Positions 8,165-17,097 of a DNA stretch of 49,714 nt are shown one piece after another. Positions within the stretch are counted from its first letter, which is position 1. The number at the start of each line of letters is the position of its first letter. The position numbers and the translations under genes were made by a program. Below the pieces are notes generated by a model. It was not told the DNA's origin and made no database searches. It saw only the letters and a program-made list of their open reading frames with translations. Location: NCBI GenBank assembly GCA_039028635.1, contig JBCCHV010000049.1, positions 1 to 49,714 on the forward strand, written 5' to 3'. Source of the DNA: Acidobacteriota bacterium (GTDB taxonomy: Bacteria; Acidobacteriota; Thermoanaerobaculia; Multivoradales; JBCCEF01).

Positions 8165-10546
8165 ATGAACCGCAATGCGCACTCCTGGGACCACCGGCTG
8201 CAGGCCTACGGCCGCGCGGTGGTGAGATTCCGCTGGCTGGTGATCGCCGCCTCCCTCGGCGTCATCGGCCTGCTCGGCGCCGGCACCACCCGGCTGGTGA
8301 TCAACGACGACTATCGCCTCTTCTTCAGCGACGACAACCCGCAGCTGCAGGCCTTCGAGGCGATGCAGAACATCTACGCCAAGAACGACAACATCCTCTT
8401 CGTGGTCACCCCCGAAGACGGCGAGGTGTTCAGCCCGCGCACGCTGGCGGCGATCGAGGAGCTCACCACCGGCGCCTGGCAGATCCCCTTCGTCAATCGG
8501 GTCGACTCGGTGACCAACTTCCAGCACACCGAGGCCGAAGGCGACGACCTGATCGTCGAGGCCCTGGTCGAGGGCGCCGACGGCCTCTCGCCGGAGAACC
8601 TCGAGCGAGTGCGGGCGATCGCCCTGGCGGAGCCGCTGCTGGCCCACCGCCTGGTGTCGCCGGCGGCCGACATCACCGGCGTCAACGCCGTCCTGCAGAT
8701 GCCGCGGGACATCCCCGACGAGACCCAGCAGGCGGCCTTCGCGGCCCGCCAGCTCGCCGAGCAGGTGAGCCGCAACCATCCCGGTATCGAGGTCCGCCTC
8801 ACCGGCTTCGTGTTCCTCAACAACGCCTTCAAGGAGGCCTCCCTAGACGACCTGACCCTGCTGATGCCGTTGATGTACCTGGTCATCGTGGTCTTCCTCG
8901 CCCTCCTCTTCCGCTCCTTCTGGGCGACCTTCGCGACCGTCGTCGTCATCATCACGGCCACCGTCGGCGCCACCGGCGCGGCGGGCTGGCTGGGGACCCC
9001 GGTGACCTCGCCGATGGCCATCGCCCCGACCCTCATCCTGACCCTGGCGGTGGCCGACAGCATCCATCTCCTCAAGGGCATGCTGGTCAAGATGCGTCAA
9101 GGGATGGACAAGATCGACGCCCTGATCGAATCGTTGCGCGTCAACGCCTGGCCGATCTTCCTGACCAGCGCCACCACCGCCATCGGCTTCCTGAGCATGA
9201 ACTTCTCCGATGCGCCGCCCTTCCAGGACCTCGGCAATACCACCTCGATCGGCGTCAGTCTCGCCTTCCTGATCTCGATGACCCTGCTGCCGGCGCTGAT
9301 CTCGATTCTGCCGCTGCGTGCCGGCAGCGTCCGCCGCCAGACCGACAGCGACTTCTGGCGGCGCTTCGCCGATCACGTCATCACCCATCGCCGGCGCTTC
9401 CTCTGGGGCGGCGCGCTGGTGGTGATGGTCTTCGCCATGGCGGTGCCGCGCAACGTCCTCAACGACCAGTTCGTGGAGTACTTCGCGCCGCGCATCGAGT
9501 TTCGCCGCGACACCGACTACGCCATCGAGCGGCTCACCGGCATCTACCAGGTGGAGTACTCCCTCGAAGCCGGCGACAGCGGCGGCATCAGCGAGCCCGA
9601 GTACCTCGCCAAGCTCGACGCCTTCGCCGACTGGTGGCGGCAGCAGCCGGGGGTGGTGCACGTGCGCACCCTGGCGGACACCATGAAGCGCATCAATCGC
9701 AGCATGCACGGCGATGACGACGCCTACCATCGCTTACCGGAGGAGCGCGACCTCGCTGCCCAATATCTGCTGCTCTACGAGATGTCGCTGCCGTACGGCC
9801 TCGACCTCAACGACGAGATCAGCATCGACAAATCGGCGACACGCTTCTCGATCACCTTCGGCGACCTCACCGCCCGCGAGTTGATCGACGCCGCCCAGCG
9901 CGGCGAGGCCTGGCTACGCGACAACGCGCCGCCGGCGATGCACGCCGTCGCCGCCGGCCCGGCCCTGATGTTTGCCCATCTCAGCCAGCGCAACATCCGC
10001 GGCATGCTGACGGGCACCTTGTCGGCCCTGGTGCTGATCTCTTTCTTGCTGATATTCGCCCTGCGCAGCCTGCGCTTCGGACTGCTCAGCCTGGTGCCCA
10101 ATCTCGCGCCGGCGGCCCTCGCCTTCGGCATCTGGGGCTTGATCGTCGCCCAGGTCAACATCGGCCTGTCGATGGTGCTCGCCATGACCCTGGGAATCGT
10201 CGTCGATGACTCGGTGCACTTTCTCGCCAAATACCTGCGCGGCCGCCGCGAGCGCGGCTACGAGCCGCCGGACGCGGTGCGCTATGCCTTCGAATCGGTG
10301 GGCGGCGCCCTGTGGACCACGTCGGCGGTGCTCACCGCCGGCTTCATCGTGCTGTCCTTCTCGGCCTTCGACATGAACGCCGGCATGGGCCGCCTCACCG
10401 CGATCACCATCGTCCTCGCCCTGGTCACCGACTTCCTGCTCCTACCTGCCCTGCTGCTGACCTTCGACCGCCGCCAACGCCAGCCGGTGGTTCTGCCAGC
10501 CGGCACCGAGAGTGCCAGCGTCGCGCCCTCCGGGGCGCCATCCTGA
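8165..10546 (+). CDS. RND/MMPL-family transporter
   Basis: This is a 793-residue inner-membrane protein with two copies of the RND pattern. Each copy has one helix (first at about residues 20-40), a large periplasmic domain, then five helices. The fourth-helix signatures are PTLILTLAVADSIHLLKGML in the first half and MTLGIVVDDSVHFLAKYL in the second; the GIVVDDSVH motif is typical of the MMPL/HpnN-like branch of proton-driven exporters. I chose ATG 8165 because it gives the expected cytoplasmic N-terminus; the open frame upstream is out-of-frame TetR. With the next two genes it probably moves a lipid or hydrophobic compound across the envelope. Confidence 0.92.
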   Translation: MNRNAHSWDHRLQAYGRAVVRFRWLVIAASLGVIGLLGAGTTRLVINDDYRLFFSDDNPQLQAFEAMQNIYAKNDNILFVVTPEDGEVFSPRTLAAIEELTTGAWQIPFVNRVDSVTNFQHTEAEGDDLIVEALVEGADGLSPENLERVRAIALAEPLLAHRLVSPAADITGVNAVLQMPRDIPDETQQAAFAARQLAEQVSRNHPGIEVRLTGFVFLNNAFKEASLDDLTLLMPLMYLVIVVFLALLFRSFWATFATVVVIITATVGATGAAGWLGTPVTSPMAIAPTLILTLAVADSIHLLKGMLVKMRQGMDKIDALIESLRVNAWPIFLTSATTAIGFLSMNFSDAPPFQDLGNTTSIGVSLAFLISMTLLPALISILPLRAGSVRRQTDSDFWRRFADHVITHRRRFLWGGALVVMVFAMAVPRNVLNDQFVEYFAPRIEFRRDTDYAIERLTGIYQVEYSLEAGDSGGISEPEYLAKLDAFADWWRQQPGVVHVRTLADTMKRINRSMHGDDDAYHRLPEERDLAAQYLLLYEMSLPYGLDLNDEISIDKSATRFSITFGDLTARELIDAAQRGEAWLRDNAPPAMHAVAAGPALMFAHLSQRNIRGMLTGTLSALVLISFLLIFALRSLRFGLLSLVPNLAPAALAFGIWGLIVAQVNIGLSMVLAMTLGIVVDDSVHFLAKYLRGRRERGYEPPDAVRYAFESVGGALWTTSAVLTAGFIVLSFSAFDMNAGMGRLTAITIVLALVTDFLLLPALLLTFDRRQRQPVVLPAGTESASVAPSGAPS

Positions 10547-10593
10547 TGGTCCTGGCCTGGCGACCGACAACCCGATCTCCGAGGAATCCTTCG

Positions 10594-11382
10594 ATGCTTC
10601 GCACCACCACCTTCTTCCTGTTGCTCACCACCCTTTTCGTCCTCTCTCCCCTCGCCGCCCAATCGGCCGCCGAACGTGGTCTCGAGATCGCCCGCGAGGC
10701 CGAGCTCCGGGACACCGGCTTCGGAGACTTCAAGGCCGATCTCCGCATGGTGCTGCGCAATCGCCAGGGCCAGGAGAGCACCCGCTCCCTGCGCACCCGC
10801 GTTCTGGAGCAAGAGAACGACGGCGACAAGTCGCTGGTCATCTTCGATCACCCGCGGGACGTCAAGGGCACCGCCTTCCTGACCTTCAGCCACACCACCG
10901 GCAACGACGACCAGTGGCTCTATCTGCCGGCCCTCAAGCGCGTCAAGCGGATCTCGTCGAGCAACAAGAGCGGCCCTTTCATGGGCAGCGAGTTCGCCTA
11001 TGAGGACATCTCGTCCCAGGAGGTCGAGGAGTACACCTACAGCTTCCTGCGCGAGGAGGAGCTCGACGGCCAGGCGAGCTTCGTCATCGAGCGCGTCCCG
11101 GTGGACAAGAAGTCGGGCTACACCCGTCAGGAGGTGTGGATCGACCAGGCCGAGTACCGCACCCTGAAGGTGGTCTTCTACGACCGCAAGGGAGCCCTTC
11201 TCAAGACTTTGGTGCAGAGCGACTTCGAGCAGTTCCTGGAGCAGTACTGGCGGCCCGGCAAGATGTCCGTCGAGAACCACCAAACGGGCAAGAGCACGGA
11301 TCTGCTGTGGTCCAATTTCGAGTTCCGCAACGGCTACCAGGATGGTGATTTCGATCGCGCCAGCCTGGCCCGAGCCCGCTGA
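10594..11382 (+). CDS. Outer-membrane lipoprotein-sorting (LolA-like) protein
   Basis: This is a 262-residue protein with a signal peptide (MLRTTTFFLLLTTLFVLSPL, cleaved after AQSA). The mature part has the LolA-like signature DDQWLYLPALKRVKRISSSN then GSEFAYEDI. This signature is found in COG2834/LolA_like proteins encoded next to RND exporters. Such proteins fold as an open beta-barrel that carries an acylated cargo through the periplasm. It is the third gene of the TetR operon, 47 bases after the transporter and five bases before the barrel gene. A role as periplasmic shuttle between them is inferred from order and fold. Confidence 0.88.
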   Translation: MLRTTTFFLLLTTLFVLSPLAAQSAAERGLEIAREAELRDTGFGDFKADLRMVLRNRQGQESTRSLRTRVLEQENDGDKSLVIFDHPRDVKGTAFLTFSHTTGNDDQWLYLPALKRVKRISSSNKSGPFMGSEFAYEDISSQEVEEYTYSFLREEELDGQASFVIERVPVDKKSGYTRQEVWIDQAEYRTLKVVFYDRKGALLKTLVQSDFEQFLEQYWRPGKMSVENHQTGKSTDLLWSNFEFRNGYQDGDFDRASLARAR

Positions 11383-11387
11383 TCGCC

Positions 11388-12575
11388 ATGCTCCGCCGGG
11401 CGCTCCTCACCGCTGGCGCATGGCTCGTCGCCGCCGCCTTCGCCGGTACCGACGCCACCGCCCAGGAGTGGACCGGCTTCTTCGCCATCGAAGGTCGCGG
11501 CTTCTGGGAATCGGCAGCGGAGAGCCGCCAGGACCAACAAGGCACCGCCTCGGTGGTCCTCGAGCCGGAGCTCTACGTCTCGTGGCAGGACGACCGGCAG
11601 AGTTTGGTGGTGCGACCCTTTCTGCGCTGGGACAGCGCCGACGACGAGCGCACCCACTTCGACCTGCGAGAGCTCTACTGGCGGCGCGTCGGCAGCGGCT
11701 GGGAGCTCGATATCGGCCTACGCAAGGTCTTCTGGGGGGTCACCGAATCGATCCACCTGGTCGACATCGTCAACCAGACCGATCTGGTCGAAGATATCGA
11801 CGGTGAGGCCAAGCTCGGCCAGCCGATGATCCGCCTGGGCCTGTCCCGCGACTGGGGCCTGCTCGAGCTCTTTCTGCTGCCGGGATTCCGCGAACGCACC
11901 TTCCCCGGTGCCGAGGGCCGGCTGCGCTTCCCGCTGGTGGTCGACGAGGGCGACGCGGTCTATGAGTCGAGCGCCGAGGAGGGCCACGTCGACGCCGCCG
12001 TGCGCTGGTCCCATTTCCTCGGCCCCGTCGACCTCGGTCTGTCCTACTTTCGGGGAACCTCTCGTGAGCCGGATCTCCTGCCCCGCGCCGATGGCCGCCT
12101 GACCCCCTTCTACGCTCAGCTCGACCAGGCCGGCATCGACCTCCAGGCCACCCTTGGGAGCTGGCTCCTCAAGACCGAGGCGGTGGCCCGCTGGCGCCGC
12201 ATCGGCGACGACAGCCTGGCCGCTGCGGCCGGCTTCGAGTACACCTTCGGCGACATCCGCTCGACCGGCCTCGACCTCGGCTTGCTCGCCGAGTACCTGT
12301 GGGGCGAGCGCGAGCTCACCCCCTTCGAAGACGACCTCTTCATCGGCGCTCGCCTCGCCCTCAATGACGTCCAGAGCACTGAAGTCCTCGCCGGCGTGGT
12401 CACCGATCTCGGCGACGGTGGCCAGTTCTTCAATGTCGAAGCCAGCCGCCGCCTTACCGATCACTGGGAGGCCGAGCTCAAGGTCCGCGCCTTCGCCGGT
12501 CTCGACGAGCGCGATCCGCTGGCAGGGCTACGCCGCGACGATTACCTCGAGCTACGTCTCGTGCGCTTCTTCTAG
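11388..12575 (+). CDS. Predicted outer-membrane beta-barrel protein
   Basis: This is a 395-residue protein with a signal peptide (MLRRALLTAGAWLVAAAFAG, then ATAQE). The rest shows alternating short strands such as ASVVLEPELYVSWQDD, SLVVRPFLRWDSAD and HFDLRELYWRRVGSGWELDI, and ends YLELRLVRFF. A terminal aromatic Phe is the usual signal for insertion by the BAM complex. It lies five bases after the LolA-like gene, so the two are co-translated. This context suggests the outer-membrane end of the RND system. No named porin family is recognised with certainty; DUF1302-like proteins in similar loci are the nearest comparison. Confidence 0.8.
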   Translation: MLRRALLTAGAWLVAAAFAGTDATAQEWTGFFAIEGRGFWESAAESRQDQQGTASVVLEPELYVSWQDDRQSLVVRPFLRWDSADDERTHFDLRELYWRRVGSGWELDIGLRKVFWGVTESIHLVDIVNQTDLVEDIDGEAKLGQPMIRLGLSRDWGLLELFLLPGFRERTFPGAEGRLRFPLVVDEGDAVYESSAEEGHVDAAVRWSHFLGPVDLGLSYFRGTSREPDLLPRADGRLTPFYAQLDQAGIDLQATLGSWLLKTEAVARWRRIGDDSLAAAAGFEYTFGDIRSTGLDLGLLAEYLWGERELTPFEDDLFIGARLALNDVQSTEVLAGVVTDLGDGGQFFNVEASRRLTDHWEAELKVRAFAGLDERDPLAGLRRDDYLELRLVRFF

Positions 12576-12908
12576 CGGGCTGCCGAAAAAGTCCGCTACG
12601 CGGATTCTCCAGCGCCGCTGGCTGCTTGTTTCAGGGGCGTGCGCCCGGCCAGGGGCGCCCATTCACAACAACTCAACCAACGCTATTGAGACGCATCGGC
12701 AAAATCTATGCATTTGAACTAATTGCAAAGATTTCCTCTATGGGGTTAAAAATGCTGTATTTTCTTCTTGATCGACCTTGTATATATGTCTATACTCTCC
12801 AAAATCGTTCACCACCGCCGCCCCTGTAAAGGCGCACCGATGGCTTATTGAGATTCGTCACGGCAAGCGCAGCACTGCCCCGGGCCGGCACCGAACCAGG
12901 AGAGCTCT
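12576..12908. other. AT-rich gap with a possible insertion-sequence scar and a promoter
   Basis: Directly after the barrel stop codon, GGGCTGCCGAAAAAGTCC (12577-12594) resembles the terminal inverted repeats of several transposon families, which often read GGGCTGTTGAAAAAGTC. No transposase and no second copy is present, so at most it is a relic. From 12660 to 12830 base composition shifts sharply to AT-rich, unlike anything else in the window, and no protein-like frame is found. A good promoter for the reductase operon lies at 12768-12796. Confidence 0.4.
12768..12796 (+). promoter_or_regulatory. Promoter of the molybdoenzyme operon
   Basis: TTGATC (12768-12773), a 17-base spacer rich in A and T, and TATACT (12791-12796, 5/6) form the strongest -10 region seen in this window. 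The leader to the ATG at 12909 is about 105 bases. No clear FNR dyad is seen next to it, only a TTGAT half site that overlaps the -35 box. Confidence 0.5.
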
Positions 12909-13580
12909 ATGACCGAGCGCGATGTGCTGCCATGGGAAGAGGTCGGACCGGAGCAGCGCCGGCAAGCGGGCCGGGCGGGAATGGTGGTCGATCTGCGCCG
13001 CTGCATCGGCTGTCATGCCTGCAGCGTCTCCTGCAAGACCGAGCACGAGGTTCCCCTCGGTGGCTTCCGCACTCGGGTGCGCTATCTGCAGCGGCCCGAC
13101 CGCCCGACTCTCGCGTTTCTGCCGCTCCTCTGCATGCAGTGCCAGGATGCACCCTGTCTGAAGGCATGCCCGACGGAGGCGCTGGTGCGATGCGACGACG
13201 GCACCATCACGATCGCGCAGGAGCGCTGTTGCGGCAACAAGGCCTGCCTCGCCGCCTGCCCCTATGACGCCCTCTACATCGACCCGCAGTCGCAGGTCGC
13301 GGACAAGTGCGACTTCTGCGCCCACCGCACCGAGGTCGGACTCGATCCAGCCTGTGTCAGCGCCTGCCCACCGGAAGCGCTGCGTTTCGGAGATCTCGAC
13401 GATCCCGAGGATCCGGTGGCCCGTTATGCCCGCGAGAACGGCGCTCGGCCATATCGCAGCGAGCAAGGCACCCAACCGAGCGTCCTGTTCGTCGGGCTGG
13501 AAGACTGGATGGAGGACCGCAGCCGCGGTGGCGTCCAGCTCGAGTCCGAATCGGACGAGATCATCTACGAGCGGAGTTGA
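12909..13580 (+). CDS. Four-cluster ferredoxin subunit (TtrB/SrdB/DmsB type)
   Basis: This 223-residue electron-transfer subunit should pass electrons from the membrane quinol oxidase to the catalytic subunit. Its Cys groups are 32/35/38/42 (CIGCHACSVSC), 75/78/83/87, 107/108/113/117 and 134/137/149/153, the pattern of four [4Fe-4S] clusters. In the third group the second position is Asn110 (CCGNKACLAAC) where most relatives have Cys, and the extra Cys108 sits beside it. No TAT signal is present, so it would be exported in complex with the A subunit. It is the first gene of the B-C-A-D operon, the order of ttrBCA and srdBCA. The substrate cannot be fixed from this subunit. Confidence 0.9.
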   Translation: MTERDVLPWEEVGPEQRRQAGRAGMVVDLRRCIGCHACSVSCKTEHEVPLGGFRTRVRYLQRPDRPTLAFLPLLCMQCQDAPCLKACPTEALVRCDDGTITIAQERCCGNKACLAACPYDALYIDPQSQVADKCDFCAHRTEVGLDPACVSACPPEALRFGDLDDPEDPVARYARENGARPYRSEQGTQPSVLFVGLEDWMEDRSRGGVQLESESDEIIYERS

Positions 13581-13583
13581 GCC

Positions 13584-14378
13584 ATGCTGCTGCACGAGAT
13601 GCCCTTTGGTTGGCCCGTCGTCGCCTACCTGAGCTGCGCCGGCCTCGCCGCCGGAGCCGCCCTGGGGGCCGCCCTCGACCTGCGCGGCGAGCATCGCCGA
13701 CGGGCCCAGCACGGCTATCTGGTGGCCTCCGTCGCCATTCTGATCGGCGCCCTGTTTCTGATCGTCGACCTCGAGAAGCCGGCCTCCTTCGCGGCCGTGC
13801 TCCTGCACTTCAACCCGGCGTCCGCCATCTCCTGGGGGGCTCGGGCGCTTCCGCTCTTCGCCCTGAGCTGCCTGTTCGCCGGTTGGTTGCTGCGTCGCGA
13901 CCGGCGCCACGCCCGCCCCTTCCAGGCCGTCGCCACCGGCCTCGGACTCTTCATCGCCGCCTATCCCGGGGTCGTGCTCTACCAAGCCTTGGGCCGACCG
14001 CTGTGGCACAACCCGATTCTCGTCCCGCTGCTCTTCGTCTCGGCGCTGCACATGGGACTCGCGGCGCGCCGCTGGATCGGCTCACGAAGCTCTCTCGCGG
14101 GAGAAGGCTGGCTGCTCGGCCTACAGCTCACCTTGCTCGTCGCCTGGCTGATCACCGCGAGCGGCCAGGCACCGGGAGCCGTGGTCCGGTTGACCGCCGG
14201 GTCCTTGGCTCCTTGGCTGTGGGTCGGTGTCGTCGCCGTCGGCTTGATCACTCCCTGGTGGGCAATCCGCCACCGGGGAGCTCAGCGCTTCGCCCTCGGC
14301 ATCGCGCCGATCCTCGGCGGCATCGCCTTGCGCGCCATCGTGATCCTCGGGGGACAGGGGGTCGACGGTGTCGCCTGA
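13584..14378 (+). CDS. NrfD/PsrC-type membrane subunit
   Basis: This is a 264-residue integral membrane protein with about eight hydrophobic helices and no haem-binding His pattern, as expected for the quinol-binding NrfD/PsrC/TtrC subunit. Typical NrfD stretches are DLEKPASFAAVLLHFNPASA and RPLWHNPILVPLLFVSAL. It should anchor the B and A subunits to the periplasmic face and take electrons from menaquinol or ubiquinol. It begins three bases after the B subunit stop and overlaps the A subunit start by 11 bases, so all three are tightly co-translated. Confidence 0.88.
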   Translation: MLLHEMPFGWPVVAYLSCAGLAAGAALGAALDLRGEHRRRAQHGYLVASVAILIGALFLIVDLEKPASFAAVLLHFNPASAISWGARALPLFALSCLFAGWLLRRDRRHARPFQAVATGLGLFIAAYPGVVLYQALGRPLWHNPILVPLLFVSALHMGLAARRWIGSRSSLAGEGWLLGLQLTLLVAWLITASGQAPGAVVRLTAGSLAPWLWVGVVAVGLITPWWAIRHRGAQRFALGIAPILGGIALRAIVILGGQGVDGVA

Positions 14379-17097
14379 AGATCGCCCCAGCCGCCAGCCT
14401 CGCCAGGAGGATTCGTCCGCCAAAGGTCTGTCGCGCCGGGACTTCGTGCGTCTCGCCGGCGGCGTCTCCTTCGGTCTCGCCACCGGTGCCCTCTCGCTGC
14501 CGATCCTCAAGCGCCTGGCCGACGGAGGGCCGCAGAGGGCTGCGGCCCCGGCCGGCAAGATCGACTACACCCGCGCCACGGCCAAGCCCACCATCTGCTT
14601 CGGCTGCACCACCCATTGCGGAGTCATCGGATGGGTCCAGGACGGCCGAGTCCGCCGCATCGAGGGCAATCCCCTCGACCCGAATAGCAAGGGAAAGATC
14701 TGCGCCAAGGCCAACGGCATGATCGCCTACACCTACTACCCAGAGCGCCTGCTCTACCCCCTCGAGCGGGTCGGTCGGCGCGGCGAGGGGCGCTGGAAGC
14801 GCATCACCTGGGATCAGGCGCTCGACAAGATCGCCGATCGCCTACGCCCGCTGCGCGAGAACGGCACCCCGGAGCGGTTCGTGTTTCAGTATGGCCGCGA
14901 CAAGACCAAGGGCTTCACCAGCAGGTTCACCAACGCCTTCGGCACGCCCAATCGCCTCAACCGGCGCTCGATCTGTAGCTCCAACCGCCGGGTGCCGCTG
15001 ATGAGCTTCTACGGTCGGGATTTCGAGTGGGAGACTCAGGACTTCGAAGAGACTCGCTTCATTCTCAACTTCGGCGGCAATCCGATGGAGGCCTATCAAG
15101 GGGGCTTCTACATGATGCCCCGGATCCAGCAAGCGCGGGTCGATCACGGCGCCCGCATGGTGACCTTCGAGGTCCGGCCATCGGCGACCGCGTCGGTGTC
15201 GGACGAGTACTTCCAGATCGCCCCCGCCACCGATGGCGTCGTCGCCCTCGCGATGGCCAATGTCCTGATCGAAGAGGACCTCGTCGACCACCAATTCTGG
15301 AGCCGTTGGGTCAACGTCTCGCTGGCCGAGGTGCACGACCACATCGCCCATTTCACGCCACCGGTCGCCGCCGCCCACAGCGGTATACCGGCCGAGGACA
15401 TCCGGCGCCTCGCCATCGAGTTCGGCAAGGCGGCTCCGCGTTGCTGCACCCTGTCGAACCGGGGCTCCGCCAAGCACTACAACGGCGTCCAGACGGACCG
15501 CGCGATTCGCCTTCTCGACGTGCTGGTCGGCAATGTCGGCAAGCCCGGGGGCTTCTGCCTCTCCACCCTGCGGGGCTGGAACCGACGCTACGGCCAGGAC
15601 GATCTTCCGGTGATCTCTCAGCCGGCGCCGAAGCCCCCGAAGCCGCAGCCCTGGAAGCCCGGAACGAGGCAGTTCGAGAGCCTCCCCGAGGCCGTGCAGC
15701 GGCGTGTCGCGGCGTTCCCGGAGGAGTGGCAGAACACGTATTTCGGAGAGCTTGCGACGCCCTCCGAGTTCCCCCTGTCATGGCACTGGTACAACATGCG
15801 GGTCGGCCAGCTAGTTCCGGACTATATTCGCCAGGGCGTCCAACCGGTCGACGTCTTCATGTCCTACAGCCTCGGGGCCGCCTACAGCTTTCCGGAGGCC
15901 GGTGATGTGCGCGAGGTCTTCCTCGACGAAGGCCTCATCCCGTTCCACGTCGCCATCGACATCGGCTACGGCGAGCAAACGGCCCTGGCGGACATCGTCC
16001 TGCCGGACGCCACCAGCCTGGAGCGCTGGGATGCTCACTCGACCAACAACTATGGACTGGTGCCCTACACCGGGATTCGCCAGCCCCTGGTCGAGCCCCT
16101 CGGCGAAGCTCGCCCACTGCAGATCATCCTGCGCGACCTGGCGCGCCGCATCGGCGGCGGCATGGAGCAGTACTTCGACTTCGAGGACGTCGAGGACTAC
16201 TACCGGGAGTGGTACTCGCAGGTGCCGATCGCTTGGGAAGAGCTCAAGCGTCGGGGTATCTGGCAGCCACCGGGCCGCGCCAAGGACTACGAGCTCTACG
16301 AGCGCCCGGTGGCGGCGGAGAAGCTCGCCGACAGCCGAGTCGATCCGGCCACCGGCTTGGTCTATGACCGCCGCGGCGGCAAGGAGAAGGTGGTCGGCAT
16401 CGAGCAAGACGGCCGACCGGTTCAGGGTTTCCCGACGCCGTCGCGCAAGATCCAAGTTCTCGACGAGATCTTCCCCCGTGCCGCCGCCAAGCTCGGCATA
16501 CCTCTCGACGATCCGGTCGCCGACCCTCTGCCGAGCTGGTTCCCGGTCCCCGGCCTCGAGGGACTGCCGAAGGACCGCTTGATCCTGACCTCCTTCAAGT
16601 GGAACGTTCACACCCAAGGAAGGTCGAGCCACCTGAAGTATCAGGCCGAGATCGTGCACACCAATCCCCTCTTCATGAGCCCCGAAACCGGACGACGGCT
16701 GGGACTGGAGAGCGGCGACGAGGTCGAGGTGACCGTCTACCGCCCCCAGGGCCGCACCTATCGCGCCGGCGAGACGGAGCCCGTCGGTAGCTTTCGCAAC
16801 CAGGTGCGCCTGCTGGCCGGCGTTCACCCCCAGGTCATCGCCTGCGCCCACCACGGCGGTCACTGGGAGCACGGCGCCGTCGCCCGCGGCGAACATCGCC
16901 AGAGCCCGGTCGCCGCCGTCGCCGGGGACCCCCAGGCCCTCGCCGATCGCGACCTGCCGGCGAACATCTGGTGGTCCCGGGAGCGGGGAGGAACCGGGAC
17001 CGGACACCGGCTCAACGACGCCCTACCAATCAACCCGTCGCCGATGGTGGGAGGCCAGAACTGGTACGACAACGTGTGCAGCCTGCGCAAGGTGTGA
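14368..17097 (+). CDS. Molybdopterin oxidoreductase catalytic subunit (TtrA/SrdA-like)
   Basis: This is a 909-residue catalytic subunit with a twin-arginine signal (LSRRDFVRLAGG, residues 21-32). Cys77, Cys80, Cys84 and Cys112 (CX2CX3CX27C) bind the FS0 [4Fe-4S] cluster. Cys203 in RSICSSNRR is the likely Mo ligand. The C-terminal molybdopterin-guanine-dinucleotide part is intact (HTNPLFMSPETGRRLGLESG). Gene order and the FGCTTHCGVIGWV start match tetrathionate (TtrA) and membrane selenate (SrdA) reductases. Thiosulfate, polysulfide and arsenate reductases are other members of the family, so the substrate is open. The GTG start overlaps the C subunit; the stop overlaps the chaperone start. Confidence 0.92.
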   Translation: MSPEDRPSRQPRQEDSSAKGLSRRDFVRLAGGVSFGLATGALSLPILKRLADGGPQRAAAPAGKIDYTRATAKPTICFGCTTHCGVIGWVQDGRVRRIEGNPLDPNSKGKICAKANGMIAYTYYPERLLYPLERVGRRGEGRWKRITWDQALDKIADRLRPLRENGTPERFVFQYGRDKTKGFTSRFTNAFGTPNRLNRRSICSSNRRVPLMSFYGRDFEWETQDFEETRFILNFGGNPMEAYQGGFYMMPRIQQARVDHGARMVTFEVRPSATASVSDEYFQIAPATDGVVALAMANVLIEEDLVDHQFWSRWVNVSLAEVHDHIAHFTPPVAAAHSGIPAEDIRRLAIEFGKAAPRCCTLSNRGSAKHYNGVQTDRAIRLLDVLVGNVGKPGGFCLSTLRGWNRRYGQDDLPVISQPAPKPPKPQPWKPGTRQFESLPEAVQRRVAAFPEEWQNTYFGELATPSEFPLSWHWYNMRVGQLVPDYIRQGVQPVDVFMSYSLGAAYSFPEAGDVREVFLDEGLIPFHVAIDIGYGEQTALADIVLPDATSLERWDAHSTNNYGLVPYTGIRQPLVEPLGEARPLQIILRDLARRIGGGMEQYFDFEDVEDYYREWYSQVPIAWEELKRRGIWQPPGRAKDYELYERPVAAEKLADSRVDPATGLVYDRRGGKEKVVGIEQDGRPVQGFPTPSRKIQVLDEIFPRAAAKLGIPLDDPVADPLPSWFPVPGLEGLPKDRLILTSFKWNVHTQGRSSHLKYQAEIVHTNPLFMSPETGRRLGLESGDEVEVTVYRPQGRTYRAGETEPVGSFRNQVRLLAGVHPQVIACAHHGGHWEHGAVARGEHRQSPVAAVAGDPQALADRDLPANIWWSRERGGTGTGHRLNDALPINPSPMVGGQNWYDNVCSLRKV

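Noticed and set aside
12626-12829. 67-codon frame in the AT-rich gap before the reductase operon
   Set aside because: It spans a promoter, has no ribosome-binding site and is not protein-like.
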